In this document: positions 49,395 to 58,099 of the stretch, piece by piece
Position numbering within the stretch: the first letter of the stretch is position 1
Layout: every line of letters starts with the position of its first letter
Origin: Butyrivibrio sp. AE3009
Lineage (GTDB): Bacteria; Bacillota; Clostridia; Lachnospirales; Lachnospiraceae
Assembly (NCBI RefSeq): GCF_000420845.1
Contig: NZ_ATVS01000020.1
Location: 1-64,000 of the forward strand
Direction: 5' to 3'
Length of the DNA stretch: 64,000 nt
Notes under the pieces: generated by a model
Database searches by the model: none
The model's input: only the letters and a program-made list of their open reading frames with translations
What the model was told of the DNA's origin: nothing
Made by a program: the position numbers and the translations under genes

Positions 49395-50204
49395 TTGGCA
49401 CTTATTGAGATAAAGGATCTGGGACTTACCTACGAAACGGAAAAAGAGAGCTTTGAAGCCCTGAATGACATAAATCTTGAGGTGGAAAAAGGAGAATTCG
49501 TCTGCCTTATAGGCCCCTCCGGCTGCGGAAAGAGCACGCTCCTTGGGGTTCTGGAGGGGCTGCTTGAACCCACCAGGGGAAAGGTTCTTATCAACGACAA
49601 AGAGATAAACGGCCCCGGCCGGGACAGGGCAGTGGTATTTCAGAACTACTCTCTTTTCCCCTGGATGAGTGCCAGAAGAAATGTGGCTTTTGCCATTATC
49701 GAGTCTAAGAGGGGGTATCAGAAGGTAAAAAAGAGCGATGCCTACAGGATAGCTGATGAATTCCTTGAAAAGGTGGGACTCTCCGAATATAAGAATAAGC
49801 AGCCCGGGGAGCTGTCAGGAGGAATGCAGCAAAGGGTGGCAATAGCAAGAGCCCTTGCCTGCAATCCGGAGATCCTTCTTATGGATGAGCCCTTCGGAGC
49901 CATTGATGCCAAGACAAGGGATGTGCTTCAGCAGCTTCTTTTAAAGCTCTGGGCTGAGGACAAGGAGAAAAAGACGATCGTATTTGTCACTCATGATCTG
50001 GAGGAAGCAATCTTCCTTGCGGATAAGATTGTTTTCATGGAGCCAAAAGGAATAAAGAAGATCATCGATGTGAAGATTGACAGGCCCAGATATAAGGAGA
50101 AGATGCTGGGGAATGACAGATACAGGACTCTTCGAAGTCAGTTGGTCAGAATGTTCAGTAATGAGGACGAAGAAATAGCTCTTACAGGAGGTGCCGGAAT
50201 ATGA
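49395..50204 (+). CDS. ABC importer ATPase (SsuB/TauB-like)
   Basis: This 269-residue ATPase has Walker A GPSGCGKST, Q-loop NYSLFPWMSARRNV, signature LSGGMQQRVAIARAL, Walker B ILLMDEPFGAID and the H-loop VTHDLEEAIFLAD. This set is typical for the nitrate/sulfonate/taurine group. Start is taken as TTG 49395 behind GGGGGTGAT; a GTG at 49386, overlapping the binding-protein stop, is the alternative. It powers the importer. Confidence 0.9.
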   Translation: MALIEIKDLGLTYETEKESFEALNDINLEVEKGEFVCLIGPSGCGKSTLLGVLEGLLEPTRGKVLINDKEINGPGRDRAVVFQNYSLFPWMSARRNVAFAIIESKRGYQKVKKSDAYRIADEFLEKVGLSEYKNKQPGELSGGMQQRVAIARALACNPEILLMDEPFGAIDAKTRDVLQQLLLKLWAEDKEKKTIVFVTHDLEEAIFLADKIVFMEPKGIKKIIDVKIDRPRYKEKMLGNDRYRTLRSQLVRMFSNEDEEIALTGGAGI

Positions 50205-51196
50205 GTAGTTATGCAGAGGCTCCGGCCATTGCTTTTGAAAAGCCGGAAAGAGTAAGGAAAAATACTAATGTGGCATGGCAGAAAAGAATAATCAACATAG
50301 CTAATTTCTTTTTTGTTCTAATATGGCTGGCATCGCTTTTGCCCAGCAGATATGACGCAGAGATGAGGATCGGACTCAAGGATTTTAAGGCCTTTGGACT
50401 GGTGCTGATTATTATAGAAATCGTATTTCTTTTGAGCAATGGTTCGGAAAAGAGAAGCAGAGCTCAGAGGGACATTGTGGGATTTGTGTATGGGTTCCTT
50501 CTTTTATGGGAAGTGGGAGTCAGCCGCTTTAATCTTTTGCCCTATGCCTTTGTGCCTGCGCCGGAAAACGTGTTTTATGTTTTCTTTGAGGATTATGCAA
50601 ACATCCTGGAGGGCTTCAAGAGCTCAATGGTACTGATCATACTTGGAGTTTTTCTGGCACTGCTTTTTGCAGTAATTCTGGGAACTTTGGTGGGATGGGT
50701 GCCAAGGCTTACAAATGCCATATATCCGGTGGTAAAGGCAATCTCAACAGTTCCGCCACTTATATACACCTCCTACATTGTGCTTATAATGCCCACATTT
50801 TTCCTTGCATCGCTTACGGTAGTGTTCCTGTCGGTGTTCTGGGGAAGCTTTATGGGAAGCATCAATAATACAGCTTTTGTGGAAAAGAAGGTCATCAACT
50901 CGGCGAAAGTTCTGAATATGAAGACACTGCCCATGCTGTTTAAAATCATCATTCCCTTTAACCTTCCGAGAATCATCAACAATCTGCCCATCAATCTGGC
51001 CACCGCCCTTATGACTCTGACGGCTGCGGAGATGATAGGCGCATCCAGTGGAATGGGATATTACGTGAGAGTGGCACTGACCTATGCCAATTATACCAAG
51101 GCCATAGCCGGTATTATCTTTATCGGCCTTGTGGTTTCACTTCTGAACATCATCATTGGTGTGCTGAAAAAGAAGTTCGTCACATGGGAATATTAA
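50201..51196 (+). CDS. ABC importer permease (SsuC/TauC-like)
   Basis: This 331-residue membrane protein has about seven hydrophobic segments and the inner-membrane-component motif EMIGASSGMGYYVRVALTYAN near the end, equivalent to the EAA loop that contacts the ATPase. An N-terminal extension of about 110 residues with two helices is longer than in classical SsuC. GGAGGTGCCGGAAT precedes the ATG, which overlaps the ATPase gene by 4 bp. Confidence 0.87.
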   Translation: MSSYAEAPAIAFEKPERVRKNTNVAWQKRIINIANFFFVLIWLASLLPSRYDAEMRIGLKDFKAFGLVLIIIEIVFLLSNGSEKRSRAQRDIVGFVYGFLLLWEVGVSRFNLLPYAFVPAPENVFYVFFEDYANILEGFKSSMVLIILGVFLALLFAVILGTLVGWVPRLTNAIYPVVKAISTVPPLIYTSYIVLIMPTFFLASLTVVFLSVFWGSFMGSINNTAFVEKKVINSAKVLNMKTLPMLFKIIIPFNLPRIINNLPINLATALMTLTAAEMIGASSGMGYYVRVALTYANYTKAIAGIIFIGLVVSLLNIIIGVLKKKFVTWEY

Positions 51197-51215
51197 AAAA
51201 CAAAGGAGAAGTGTA

Positions 51216-51374
51216 ATGGGGGAGATCAGAGTGTGTAAACCCAGATACAGTGAGAAGGATTATCTTGCTGAAGTTAAGAGGATGGTAAAGGAGATAGAAT
51301 ACGGGAGCATCACCATTGTCATCCAGGATGGCAAGGTAATACAGATCAACAAAAATGAAAAGGTGAAGTTTTAA
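51216..51374 (+). CDS. YezD-like small protein (DUF2292)
   Basis: This 52-residue protein, MGEIRVCKPRY..., contains IEYGSITIVIQDGKVIQI, which fits the DUF2292/YezD family. As I recall, yezD is associated with S-box sulfur-metabolism genes in Bacillus. It lies 19 bp after the permease with CAAAGGAGAAG before the ATG. Its presence links this importer operon to sulfur metabolism. Molecular function is unknown. Confidence 0.75.
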   Translation: MGEIRVCKPRYSEKDYLAEVKRMVKEIEYGSITIVIQDGKVIQINKNEKVKF

Positions 51375-51389
51375 GGAGAAGAATCAGGT

Positions 51390-51575
51390 ATGAAAAGATT
51401 TATGATAGTCATGATAGCGGCAACGCTGTTTGCCGGCACGCTTACAGGCTGCAGCGCAAAGACCAGCAGTGCATCCGGACACAAAAATGCCTGCTGCGAG
51501 CAGGAAGCGGCGGGCGCAGCATCTTCCTGTTGCGAGGAAAATGCTACAGAAACAAAGAAATCCTGTTGTGACTGA
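51390..51575 (+). CDS. Small cysteine-rich lipoprotein
   Basis: This 61-residue protein has a lipoprotein signal (MKRFMIVMIAATLFAGTLTGC) with lipobox LTGC. The mature part of about 40 residues has three Cys pairs: ACCEQ, SSCCEEN and KSCCD. The vicinal cysteines suggest metal or thiol chemistry outside the membrane; which one is unknown. GGAGAAGAATCAGGT precedes the ATG. It is the last gene of the operon, before a terminator. Confidence 0.7.
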   Translation: MKRFMIVMIAATLFAGTLTGCSAKTSSASGHKNACCEQEAAGAASSCCEENATETKKSCCD

Positions 51576-51600
51576 ATGATGATATTATGATATAGGTGTC

Positions 51601-51653
51601 AAAAGTGTTGGAAATTTTTTTTGAAAAATTTCCAACACTTTTTCTTTTTCAAA
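51601..51653. terminator. Terminator of the importer operon
   Basis: AAAAGTGTTGGAAATTTTT pairs with GAAAAATTTCCAACACTTTT, followed by TTTCTTTTT. This is a strong stem 26 bp after the last stop codon. Confidence 0.9.
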
Positions 51654-51727
51654 CGTTATATATACAGAAAGCGCTTTTGAACTGTGACAAATGGTTATGA
51701 ATTATTTTAATTCGTTGGAGGGTAATT

Positions 51728-51889
51728 ATGATGAATTTATATCTGGTACAGCTGGCGCTTAGGAAAAATACGTATTTTCACTCGTGGTACCGATTGGAAT
51801 CGTTATATAATTGTGAGTATGATAGCGTGGCAACGAGAGCAGCAATTAACCGGGGGCTGACCCAATTAACAAACTGTGAACAACGTTGA
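51728..51889 (+). CDS. 53-residue protein before the sigma factor gene
   Basis: TTGGAGGGTAATT is followed by ATG at 51728 and a frame of 53 codons, MMNLYLVQLALRKNTYFHSW... ending NCEQR. The ribosome site is strong. It has no signal peptide and no family I know. Its end overlaps an inverted repeat in front of the sigma gene. It could regulate the sigma factor or be a leader; it could also be chance. Confidence 0.4.
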   Translation: MMNLYLVQLALRKNTYFHSWYRLESLYNCEYDSVATRAAINRGLTQLTNCEQR

Positions 51890-51923
51890 CATCTGCCAGC
51901 CGGTAAAGTTCACAATTTGTTGA
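51866..51923. repeat. Inverted repeat before the ECF sigma gene
   Basis: TTAACAAACTGTGAAC (51866-51881) and GTTCACAATTTGTTGA (51908-51923) are complementary at 14 of 16 positions with a 26-base loop. It could be an operator or an RNA hairpin about 30 bp before the sigma start codon. Confidence 0.6.
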
Positions 51924-51953
51924 TGGGGACTGACCACTAAGGGGAGCCGAAAT

Positions 51954-52436
51954 ATGGAGCAGGAAATTACCGACTTGTATAAACAACTAAATACCGAACT
52001 GCTCAGATGGTGCTGCATCATGACTCAGGACGAGGACATGGCCAGGGAGCTGGTTCAGGAGGGGTTCCTAAGGGCCATCGATCACTACGACGAGATTGAG
52101 GGCCTGACATTTCAGCAGAAAAGAGCCTGGCTCTACCGCACCATCAAGAATGTTTTTATCGACACCGTGAGGAAAAGAAAAAACGAGTGCCTTCAGGGAA
52201 AGCTGACAGACTCCGAGGAGTTGCCTATGCAGCAGAGCTTCTATGACAAGTACTCGGAAAAAGAGATTCTGGAGGTGCTTAAGACCATGGATGTTCTGGA
52301 GGCCAAGCTACTGATCCTTCGGCATGTGGAGGGCTTTTCCTCCAAACAGATAGGAGAAATGCTGGGACTTCCCCCGGGGACAGTCAGAAGCAAGCTCCAT
52401 GAGGCAAGAGAACATCTAAAGAAAAAGATAATTTAA
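51954..52436 (+). CDS. ECF-type RNA polymerase sigma factor
   Basis: This 160-residue group IV sigma factor has region 2 (about 15-75: MARELVQEGFLRAIDHYDEI, KRAWLYRTIKNVFIDTVRKRK) and region 4 (about 105-158: LRHVEGFSSKQIGEMLGLPPGTVRSKLHEAREHLKK, the promoter-reading HTH). No adjacent gene has a classical anti-sigma zinc motif or membrane helix. AAGGGGAGCCGAAAT precedes the ATG. The next gene may be its partner or target. Confidence 0.92.
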   Translation: MEQEITDLYKQLNTELLRWCCIMTQDEDMARELVQEGFLRAIDHYDEIEGLTFQQKRAWLYRTIKNVFIDTVRKRKNECLQGKLTDSEELPMQQSFYDKYSEKEILEVLKTMDVLEAKLLILRHVEGFSSKQIGEMLGLPPGTVRSKLHEAREHLKKKII

Positions 52437-52470
52437 GAGCATAAATACATACGTTTGAAAGGGGAAAAAC

Positions 52471-53730
52471 ATGAAACTCAGAATCAACTGCGAAACCTGT
52501 GACGCAAGAAGAATTAACGAAGACAACTACAAGGAGTTTTCCAGTATCAGAATTTATACAGAGAACCTTATCGTTGATGACAGAAGTAAAGAAATCCTCA
52601 ACAGACTTCCCTTTAACATCAAGGCAGAGGAGGTCAGGAGCAAGGACATCGGCGAAGCTCCCGGCAACATGACCCAGACCATCAACGGTGTATATGAGAT
52701 TTCGCCCAATTCAACCGTGGCAGAGGGTACCGCTATCTCCGTCAACGGAATGCTTAAGATTGCCCCCGGTTCTCAGGAGGTTTTGAAAAAGTACTGCCGC
52801 ATAACCGTCAACGGAATCATCCTTTGCCCCAAAAGCATTGCAGCAATGCTGCCTTTCCCGGGACTTTCCATAAACGGCATGACAAAGGCATATCCCGATG
52901 ACTACGTGCTCATGGACAATCGCTACAGGCTGGATAAGTATTTCCCTGTGAGAGCGCCAAGGGATACTGGCTATTTCGCAGCTACTTTTATCTACGACAA
53001 TGATCCCGAGACCGATTTTGCCAAACTCTCTGAGAAGAACGTGAAGTTTTCAACGGACAAGATCTATATCAGACAGAGTCACTTGGAGACGGCGCTTCCT
53101 CTTTTTAACATAGAGGCGGAGATCGTGGAGATACCCGATAACTGCAGGGTTGTCGTTTCTGATGAGAACGAGATCGACGAGCAGTTCGTCAATACCTACG
53201 GAACCAACCTGTATATCATCGGAGATGCTCACATTTCCTCAGCTAATATGAGCGCTCTTAACAGGCTTGAATCCCTTGTTGTGGAGGGCGAGCTGGTCAC
53301 CAATCAGGAGTGTGTTCCAAGACTTAACGAGATCAAGGCTTCCTACAAAAAAATCGTTGTCGCCAAAGGCATCGTAATAGAAGATATGCCGATTGCCAAC
53401 CTTGACAGAGTAACCCTTGAAGCGGCAGAAGATGGTATACTGATAAGAGACTGTGCTCTTCTTAAGATTGCAAAAGATATCCCTGCTGAGCTCATCAGAG
53501 AAAGGCTCAAGATCAGGGACTGCGCCAAGGTTACCTGCAGCGATGAACAGAAAGGGGCTGTAAGCTCTGTTTCCTCAGACGTTGCATTCATTGGATCGGA
53601 CACTGTGAAGTCGCTGATCACAAGTATCTTTGGAGGCGGAAATACCGTGGAAGTGAATGAAACACACACTGAGCCCTCAGCCTTTGAGGATGATACGAAA
53701 TATATTAATGCAGAATACTACGAGCTTTGA
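52471..53730 (+). CDS. Solenoid-like protein next to the sigma factor, unknown
   Basis: This 419-residue protein has no signal peptide or membrane helix. Repeated short elements such as TINGVYEISPNS, SVNGMLKIAPGS, TVNGIILCPKS and SINGMTKAYPD in the N-terminal half suggest a beta-solenoid with about 25-residue turns; the C-terminal half repeats a similar pattern. The N-terminus has CETCDARR. I recognise no named family. It lies 34 bp after the sigma gene with AAAGGGG before the ATG; it may be a regulator or structural partner. Confidence 0.65.
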   Translation: MKLRINCETCDARRINEDNYKEFSSIRIYTENLIVDDRSKEILNRLPFNIKAEEVRSKDIGEAPGNMTQTINGVYEISPNSTVAEGTAISVNGMLKIAPGSQEVLKKYCRITVNGIILCPKSIAAMLPFPGLSINGMTKAYPDDYVLMDNRYRLDKYFPVRAPRDTGYFAATFIYDNDPETDFAKLSEKNVKFSTDKIYIRQSHLETALPLFNIEAEIVEIPDNCRVVVSDENEIDEQFVNTYGTNLYIIGDAHISSANMSALNRLESLVVEGELVTNQECVPRLNEIKASYKKIVVAKGIVIEDMPIANLDRVTLEAAEDGILIRDCALLKIAKDIPAELIRERLKIRDCAKVTCSDEQKGAVSSVSSDVAFIGSDTVKSLITSIFGGGNTVEVNETHTEPSAFEDDTKYINAEYYEL

Positions 53731-53776
53731 TAGACCTGACAAGGGGACGGCTTGTGATAAAAAGGAACAGATAAAA

Positions 53777-54439
53777 ATGTCTAAAAACATTAAAGCAGTA
53801 ATTTTCGACTTAGACGGTACCCTGACCGATACCGAGAAATTCTATCAGATAGCCTGGCCTAAGGCTCTGGCTCACTTTGGATATGAGTGCGAGCCCTGGA
53901 TGCCTCTGGAGATGCGTTCACTGGGAAGGCCTTTTGCACCGGTTAAGTTCAAGGAGTGGTTCGGAGAGGATTTCGACTATCATACAGTAAGAGAATACAG
54001 AAGAGGCCTTGTGGCAGATATTATTAAAGAGCAGGGGATTCCCCTTAAGCCAGGTGCTGTGGAGATCCTGACATGGCTGCGCGAGCGCGGCATTCTTACC
54101 TGTATCGCAACCGCCAATGAATATGAGAGAACTAAGGGCTATCTTACTAAGCTCGGACTCTTTGACCATTTTGACAGAATAATTTGTGCAGATATGGTAA
54201 AGCAGGGTAAGCCCGCGCCCGATATCTATGCCTATGCCTGTAAGGAGCTTGGACTTTCTCCGGAAGAGACCTTCGCTGTTGAGGATTCGCCAAACGGTGT
54301 TACCAGTGCATATGAGGCCGGTTGTAATGTCATCATGGTGCCGGATCTGACACAGCCGGACGAGGAACTGAGTAAAAAGTTGTATGCCTGTGTTCCGTCG
54401 CTACTTGATATTAAGGGACTTTTGACACCTACATCATAA
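53777..54439 (+). CDS. HAD family phosphatase
   Basis: This 220-residue protein has HAD motif I VIFDLDGTLTDT (nucleophile Asp and acid Asp), motif II IATANEYERT, motif III lysine in MVKQGKPAPDIYAYAC and motif IV VEDSPNGVTSAYEAG. It belongs to the beta-phosphoglucomutase/YcjU-like group and probably dephosphorylates a sugar phosphate. ATG 53777 follows AAAGGAACAG; earlier in-frame ATGs lie inside the preceding gene. Confidence 0.9.
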   Translation: MSKNIKAVIFDLDGTLTDTEKFYQIAWPKALAHFGYECEPWMPLEMRSLGRPFAPVKFKEWFGEDFDYHTVREYRRGLVADIIKEQGIPLKPGAVEILTWLRERGILTCIATANEYERTKGYLTKLGLFDHFDRIICADMVKQGKPAPDIYAYACKELGLSPEETFAVEDSPNGVTSAYEAGCNVIMVPDLTQPDEELSKKLYACVPSLLDIKGLLTPTS

Positions 54440-54555
54440 AAATACGATGCCATAATTTGCTTTTATACATGTTTATCTCATCCCGCAAATACTATATACT
54501 TTCTGATATAAGAGCTTATTAAACAAATTTTTTTACATAAAAGCGGAGAGAGAAA

Positions 54556-54978
54556 ATGAAAAAGAAGTTGTGGTTCCTTAATTTCATACCTGTAATATTG
54601 TATATGTCTACATTTGTGATTGACAGCTATATTCAACGCAGGGGATTAACTCTTGGAGACTTCGGTACTGCCTTACTCCTTGGCCTTATGAGTTCCGCCC
54701 TTGGAGTTGGCTACAGCACAATGGCTTTTGTAGGCTTTCTTTTTGCAAATGGCAAAGAAAGGTCTCTGGATATAGGCCTTATGATTGCGGTACTTACAGG
54801 AACTGTAATAAGCTTCTGCACAGGATTCGCCGGAAGATATATATTGTCGATTGAAGGCGCAGTTCCGGATGTGGGACTTAAGATGAATACCTGCTTTGGA
54901 ATATGTTACTCGATATTAGCCGTGATAATCACGATACATAATTCCCCCAAATATAACAATAAGGTGGAGAGAATGTGA
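54556..54978 (+). CDS. Small membrane protein, unknown
   Basis: This 140-residue protein has four hydrophobic helices (about 5-22, 35-60, 70-92 and 112-130) and short charged loops. No family recognised. GCGGAGAGAG precedes the ATG. It overlaps the next gene by 4 bp (ATGTGA), so the two are translated together. Confidence 0.65.
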   Translation: MKKKLWFLNFIPVILYMSTFVIDSYIQRRGLTLGDFGTALLLGLMSSALGVGYSTMAFVGFLFANGKERSLDIGLMIAVLTGTVISFCTGFAGRYILSIEGAVPDVGLKMNTCFGICYSILAVIITIHNSPKYNNKVERM

Positions 54979-55556
54979 AAAAAAGAAATACGCTGTTATT
55001 AGTGCTTATTATTACGCTGAGAATAATTGCATCATTAATTATTTTTATAGCGATAATATTTTCTATGTTTAAGCCTACTCTTGAAGGAAGTAGTCCGGAG
55101 ATTGTAACAGCAGGTTCATCCGGTAAAACTTCAGGCAATGAGATTTGCGTAGAAAGGGATGGTGTTAAGTACTACTACTATAAGAGCCTCTTCTCCAAGA
55201 TTAAGTTTGACAGGTTCGAACTCAGTGTCCAGGCAGAACCTCCTACCGACGGATATCGTTTTGAGAATGATAAGGTAGATATTACTGTAACGAAAGAGGG
55301 AAAAAATAGGTTTGAGGTGCGCGTTACAGATGTACTTATTTATAACAATAATCAGGGCAAAGAAATTCATAGTAAAGAGTATATAGGGTTTATCTGTCCC
55401 GATAATTTCAGCGATTCACTAATAAAAAATAAGAAATTTGATTCTGCCAAGTATGGAAAGTACTATCATGAAATAACTACGTATTATTATTCTCAGGAGC
55501 AGTTTCGTAATACCTACGAGACGGCACTGGATATAGAGGATGAACTAAACGGATAA
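54975..55556 (+). CDS. Membrane-anchored protein, unknown
   Basis: This 193-residue protein starts at GTG 54975 in the ATGTGA overlap. One N-terminal helix (LLLVLIITLRIIASLIIFIAIIF) is followed by an outside part of about 155 residues with no recognised domain. Together with the preceding four-helix protein it may form a small membrane complex. The 55557-55717 gap has nothing else but a terminator. Confidence 0.62.
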   Translation: MKKRNTLLLVLIITLRIIASLIIFIAIIFSMFKPTLEGSSPEIVTAGSSGKTSGNEICVERDGVKYYYYKSLFSKIKFDRFELSVQAEPPTDGYRFENDKVDITVTKEGKNRFEVRVTDVLIYNNNQGKEIHSKEYIGFICPDNFSDSLIKNKKFDSAKYGKYYHEITTYYYSQEQFRNTYETALDIEDELNG

Positions 55557-55635
55557 TAAGCTTATAGAGGGCGAGAAAAGGATAATGGATATAGCAGCAA
55601 AAAGCAGTACAATGAATTGCGCCGGACGCATGAAA

Positions 55636-55681
55636 AAGACTATGCCTTCTATAGTATATAGAAAAGACATAGTCTTAATTT
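55636..55681. terminator. Terminator between convergent genes
   Basis: AAGACTATG (55636-55644) pairs with CATAGTCTT (55668-55676), enclosing a TTCTATA/TATAGAA hairpin; AT-rich bases flank both sides. It separates the plus-strand membrane genes and prs. Confidence 0.6.
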
Positions 55682-55717
55682 ATTTATGCGCAATTGATTT
55701 CATTCCCGTAGGGAAAT

Positions 55718-56932
55718 TCAGATCTTCTTTTCTGCTTCCATAGAAGCTCTCAGCTCTCCTGAATTGTATCTCTCGATAATATTATTTATTCTCTCTACCG
55801 GATTCAGCAGATCACTGATGGAAGCATCATGATTCAGTGTATCAATGAGGTAAGCAATATACTTACTCATATCGCAGCTGATGTACCACTCACGGGAGAG
55901 AAGCTCCGGAGTCTGGTAGATCAGGTTGGTTGTAAGGATTCTGTCGATAATGCCTTCTTCGTAGGCCTTGTCGAACTGTTCAAGTCCGCTTGTGAAAAGA
56001 CCGAAGGTTGAGAAGGCGTAGATTCTTGCAGCCTTTCTCTCCTTGAGGGCTCTTGCTACATCCAGCATGCTCTCGCCGGAGGAGATCATATCATCAACGA
56101 TGATAACTGACTTGCCCTCAACGCTGGTTCCGAGGAACTCATGGGATACGATAGGGTTCCTGCCGTCGATAACCTGTGTGTAGTCACGTCTCTTATAGAA
56201 CATTCCAACATCAAGGCCAAGAACGCTGGCAAGATAGATTGCACGACCCATTCCGCCCTCATCGGGAGAAATAACCATCATGTGGTCTGAGTCGATCTTA
56301 AGGTCCCAAACATTGCGAAGGAGAGCCTTAATAAACTGATATGTAGTACGAACGGTCTCAAAACCGTTTAAAGGAATAGCATTCTGAACTCTGGGATCGT
56401 GAGCGTCAAAGGTAATGATATTGTCAACACCCATGCTCACCAGCTCCTGAAGAGCGATAGCACAGTCAAGAGATTCTCTTGAACTTCTCTTATGCTGTCT
56501 TGACTCGTAGAGGAAAGGCATGATAACTGTGATTCTTCTTGCCTTGCCGCCTACAGCAGCGATGATTCTTTTAAGATCCTGATAGTGATCATCAGGGGAC
56601 ATGTGGTTTTCCTGACCAAACAGAGAATAGGTCTGAGAGTAGTTACAAACATCTACAAGAAGGTATAGATCATCTCCGCGGACCGAAGCCTTGATAACAC
56701 CCTTTGCCTCACCGGTACCAAATCTTGGAACCTCCGCATCAAGAATATAGGAAGGACGCTCATAGCCGGTAAAAGCCAGGCTTCCTTTATGTTCATTCTC
56801 TCGTTCTGCTCTCCACTTAACGAGATAGTAATCAACCTTATCTGCAAGTGACCTTACACCTTTAAGTGGTATGATACCCAGGGAACCTACAGGAATGGTC
56901 TCCAGATTACGTTTCTCTTCTCTTCTTGGCAT
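55718..56932 (-). CDS. prs: Ribose-phosphate pyrophosphokinase
   Basis: Makes PRPP from ribose-5-phosphate and ATP for nucleotide, His and Trp synthesis. At 404 residues it is longer than the usual 315; insertions near the N-terminus and at the end are known for clostridial forms. The PRPP-binding loop reads SVIIVDDMISSGESMLDVA, and the ATP-binding and flexible parts are RRITVIMPFLYESRQHKR and ITFDAHDPRVQNA. Its start overlaps the dnaC stop by 1 base, so dnaD-dnaC-prs form one operon. Confidence 0.9.
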   Translation of the reverse strand: MPRREEKRNLETIPVGSLGIIPLKGVRSLADKVDYYLVKWRAERENEHKGSLAFTGYERPSYILDAEVPRFGTGEAKGVIKASVRGDDLYLLVDVCNYSQTYSLFGQENHMSPDDHYQDLKRIIAAVGGKARRITVIMPFLYESRQHKRSSRESLDCAIALQELVSMGVDNIITFDAHDPRVQNAIPLNGFETVRTTYQFIKALLRNVWDLKIDSDHMMVISPDEGGMGRAIYLASVLGLDVGMFYKRRDYTQVIDGRNPIVSHEFLGTSVEGKSVIIVDDMISSGESMLDVARALKERKAARIYAFSTFGLFTSGLEQFDKAYEEGIIDRILTTNLIYQTPELLSREWYISCDMSKYIAYLIDTLNHDASISDLLNPVERINNIIERYNSGELRASMEAEKKI

Positions 56933-57915
56933 TACTGCACAACCTCACTTTCTTTTTGAGCAAGTTTTTTAATACTTCTGATGTCCTGACCTGATAGCTT
57001 AAGAAGTCGGTAGTTACTGGTGATCCTTGAGAAAATACGGTCAGAATAGGTGGCCTGTAATTGCTCAAGAGAAAGGTTGGTGGTGATGATGGTGCTCTTT
57101 TTGCGGATATCTCGCTCATTGATGCAGGAGAATAGCTCCGAGGCAACAAAAGAGTTGATGAGCTCCGTTCCAAGATCGTCGATCACCAGAAGGTCACACC
57201 CGTAAATATCATCGTAGGTGCTCTGTCTGTCGACCTTTTTCTGAGGATTAAAGGCGTTGTCCGCCAGTAACTGGAACAAACCCGAAGAGCTGAAATATAT
57301 CACTGAGTTTCCCTTTTTGAGGAGCTCGTTGGCGATACAAACAGACAGGAAGGATTTGCCAGTACCCACTGTACCATAAATGAATAAATTTTGGTAGTGT
57401 TCCTTAAAACTATTTATAAAATCTTCAGCAGCCTTCTTTGCTCCGTGAAAGCGCTTAAGATCTTCTCCCTGATAGTATTTATCTGTTAAAATCTTGAAAT
57501 TGGCCTTCTTGGCGAGGGCCTTCAGATTGGACTTGTCATATAACACATCGATTATCTTCTGCTTGAAGCAGTGGCATTTCTCATTGCCGATATAACCTGT
57601 GTCCTTGCAGTCGGGGCAGGTGTAGCCCATATCCAGAAAGTCGGAAGAAAACTGAGCTTCCGTCAAAAGAATCTGTTTCTGTTTAGCCAGCTCTGCGAGC
57701 TGGTTCTTAAGTATATTTCTGTCCAGCTTCTCGCCGGAGAGAAGTCTTTTACCAAAGCGTACGCTGGCACTGGCGGATTCATCCTCCAGCTCCTTATAGC
57801 CCGGGACATTTTCATAAACATAGCGCTGACGTTCCTCCAGTTCAAGTCTGTGAAGGGAGCGTCGCTCCTCATATTCATGCATGATCGCGTCGTATTGAGC
57901 ATTGGTCAGTGCCAT
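56932..57915 (-). CDS. dnaC: DnaC/DnaI-type helicase loader ATPase
   Basis: Loads the replicative helicase DnaB onto DNA. The 327-residue protein has a zinc-binding-like N-terminal part (CPDCKDTGYIGNEKCHC) and an AAA+ core with Walker A YGTVGTGKSFL, Walker B LLVIDDLGTELI and sensor ITTNLSLEQL. The Cys-rich N-terminus is as in Bacillus DnaI. AATAACATGGCAC: the ribosome site GGAGGAGAATAAC precedes the ATG. It lies between dnaD and prs. Confidence 0.9.
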   Translation of the reverse strand: MALTNAQYDAIMHEYEERRSLHRLELEERQRYVYENVPGYKELEDESASASVRFGKRLLSGEKLDRNILKNQLAELAKQKQILLTEAQFSSDFLDMGYTCPDCKDTGYIGNEKCHCFKQKIIDVLYDKSNLKALAKKANFKILTDKYYQGEDLKRFHGAKKAAEDFINSFKEHYQNLFIYGTVGTGKSFLSVCIANELLKKGNSVIYFSSSGLFQLLADNAFNPQKKVDRQSTYDDIYGCDLLVIDDLGTELINSFVASELFSCINERDIRKKSTIITTNLSLEQLQATYSDRIFSRITSNYRLLKLSGQDIRSIKKLAQKESEVVQ

Positions 57916-57953
57916 GTTATTCTCCTCCGCATTGATTTTCTTGCAAAACTAGA

Positions 57954-58083
57954 GCCCTGTACGTGTATCAGGGAAGGCGTAATTGCCACCGCTAAGCCAA
58001 AGTACAGGGCCAGGCTTTTGTAATTCTTCGGACCAATTCCCCAATTGACCGAAGCGTTCGATCGCCACCTGCCGCGTATGGCA
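57954..58083 (-). ncRNA. Structured intercistronic region between dnaD and dnaC
   Basis: GCCCTGTAC (57954-57962) pairs with GTACAGGGC (58002-58010); CTTCGG (58026-58031) pairs with CCGAAG (58049-58054) with inner CAATT/AATTG; CTGCC pairs with GGCAG (about 58067-58082). Three hairpins in a row without U-tracts lie between two genes of one operon. They could set the DnaD to DnaC ratio by processing or partial termination. Confidence 0.4.
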
Positions 58084-58099
58084 GCAGACAGCCAATGAA

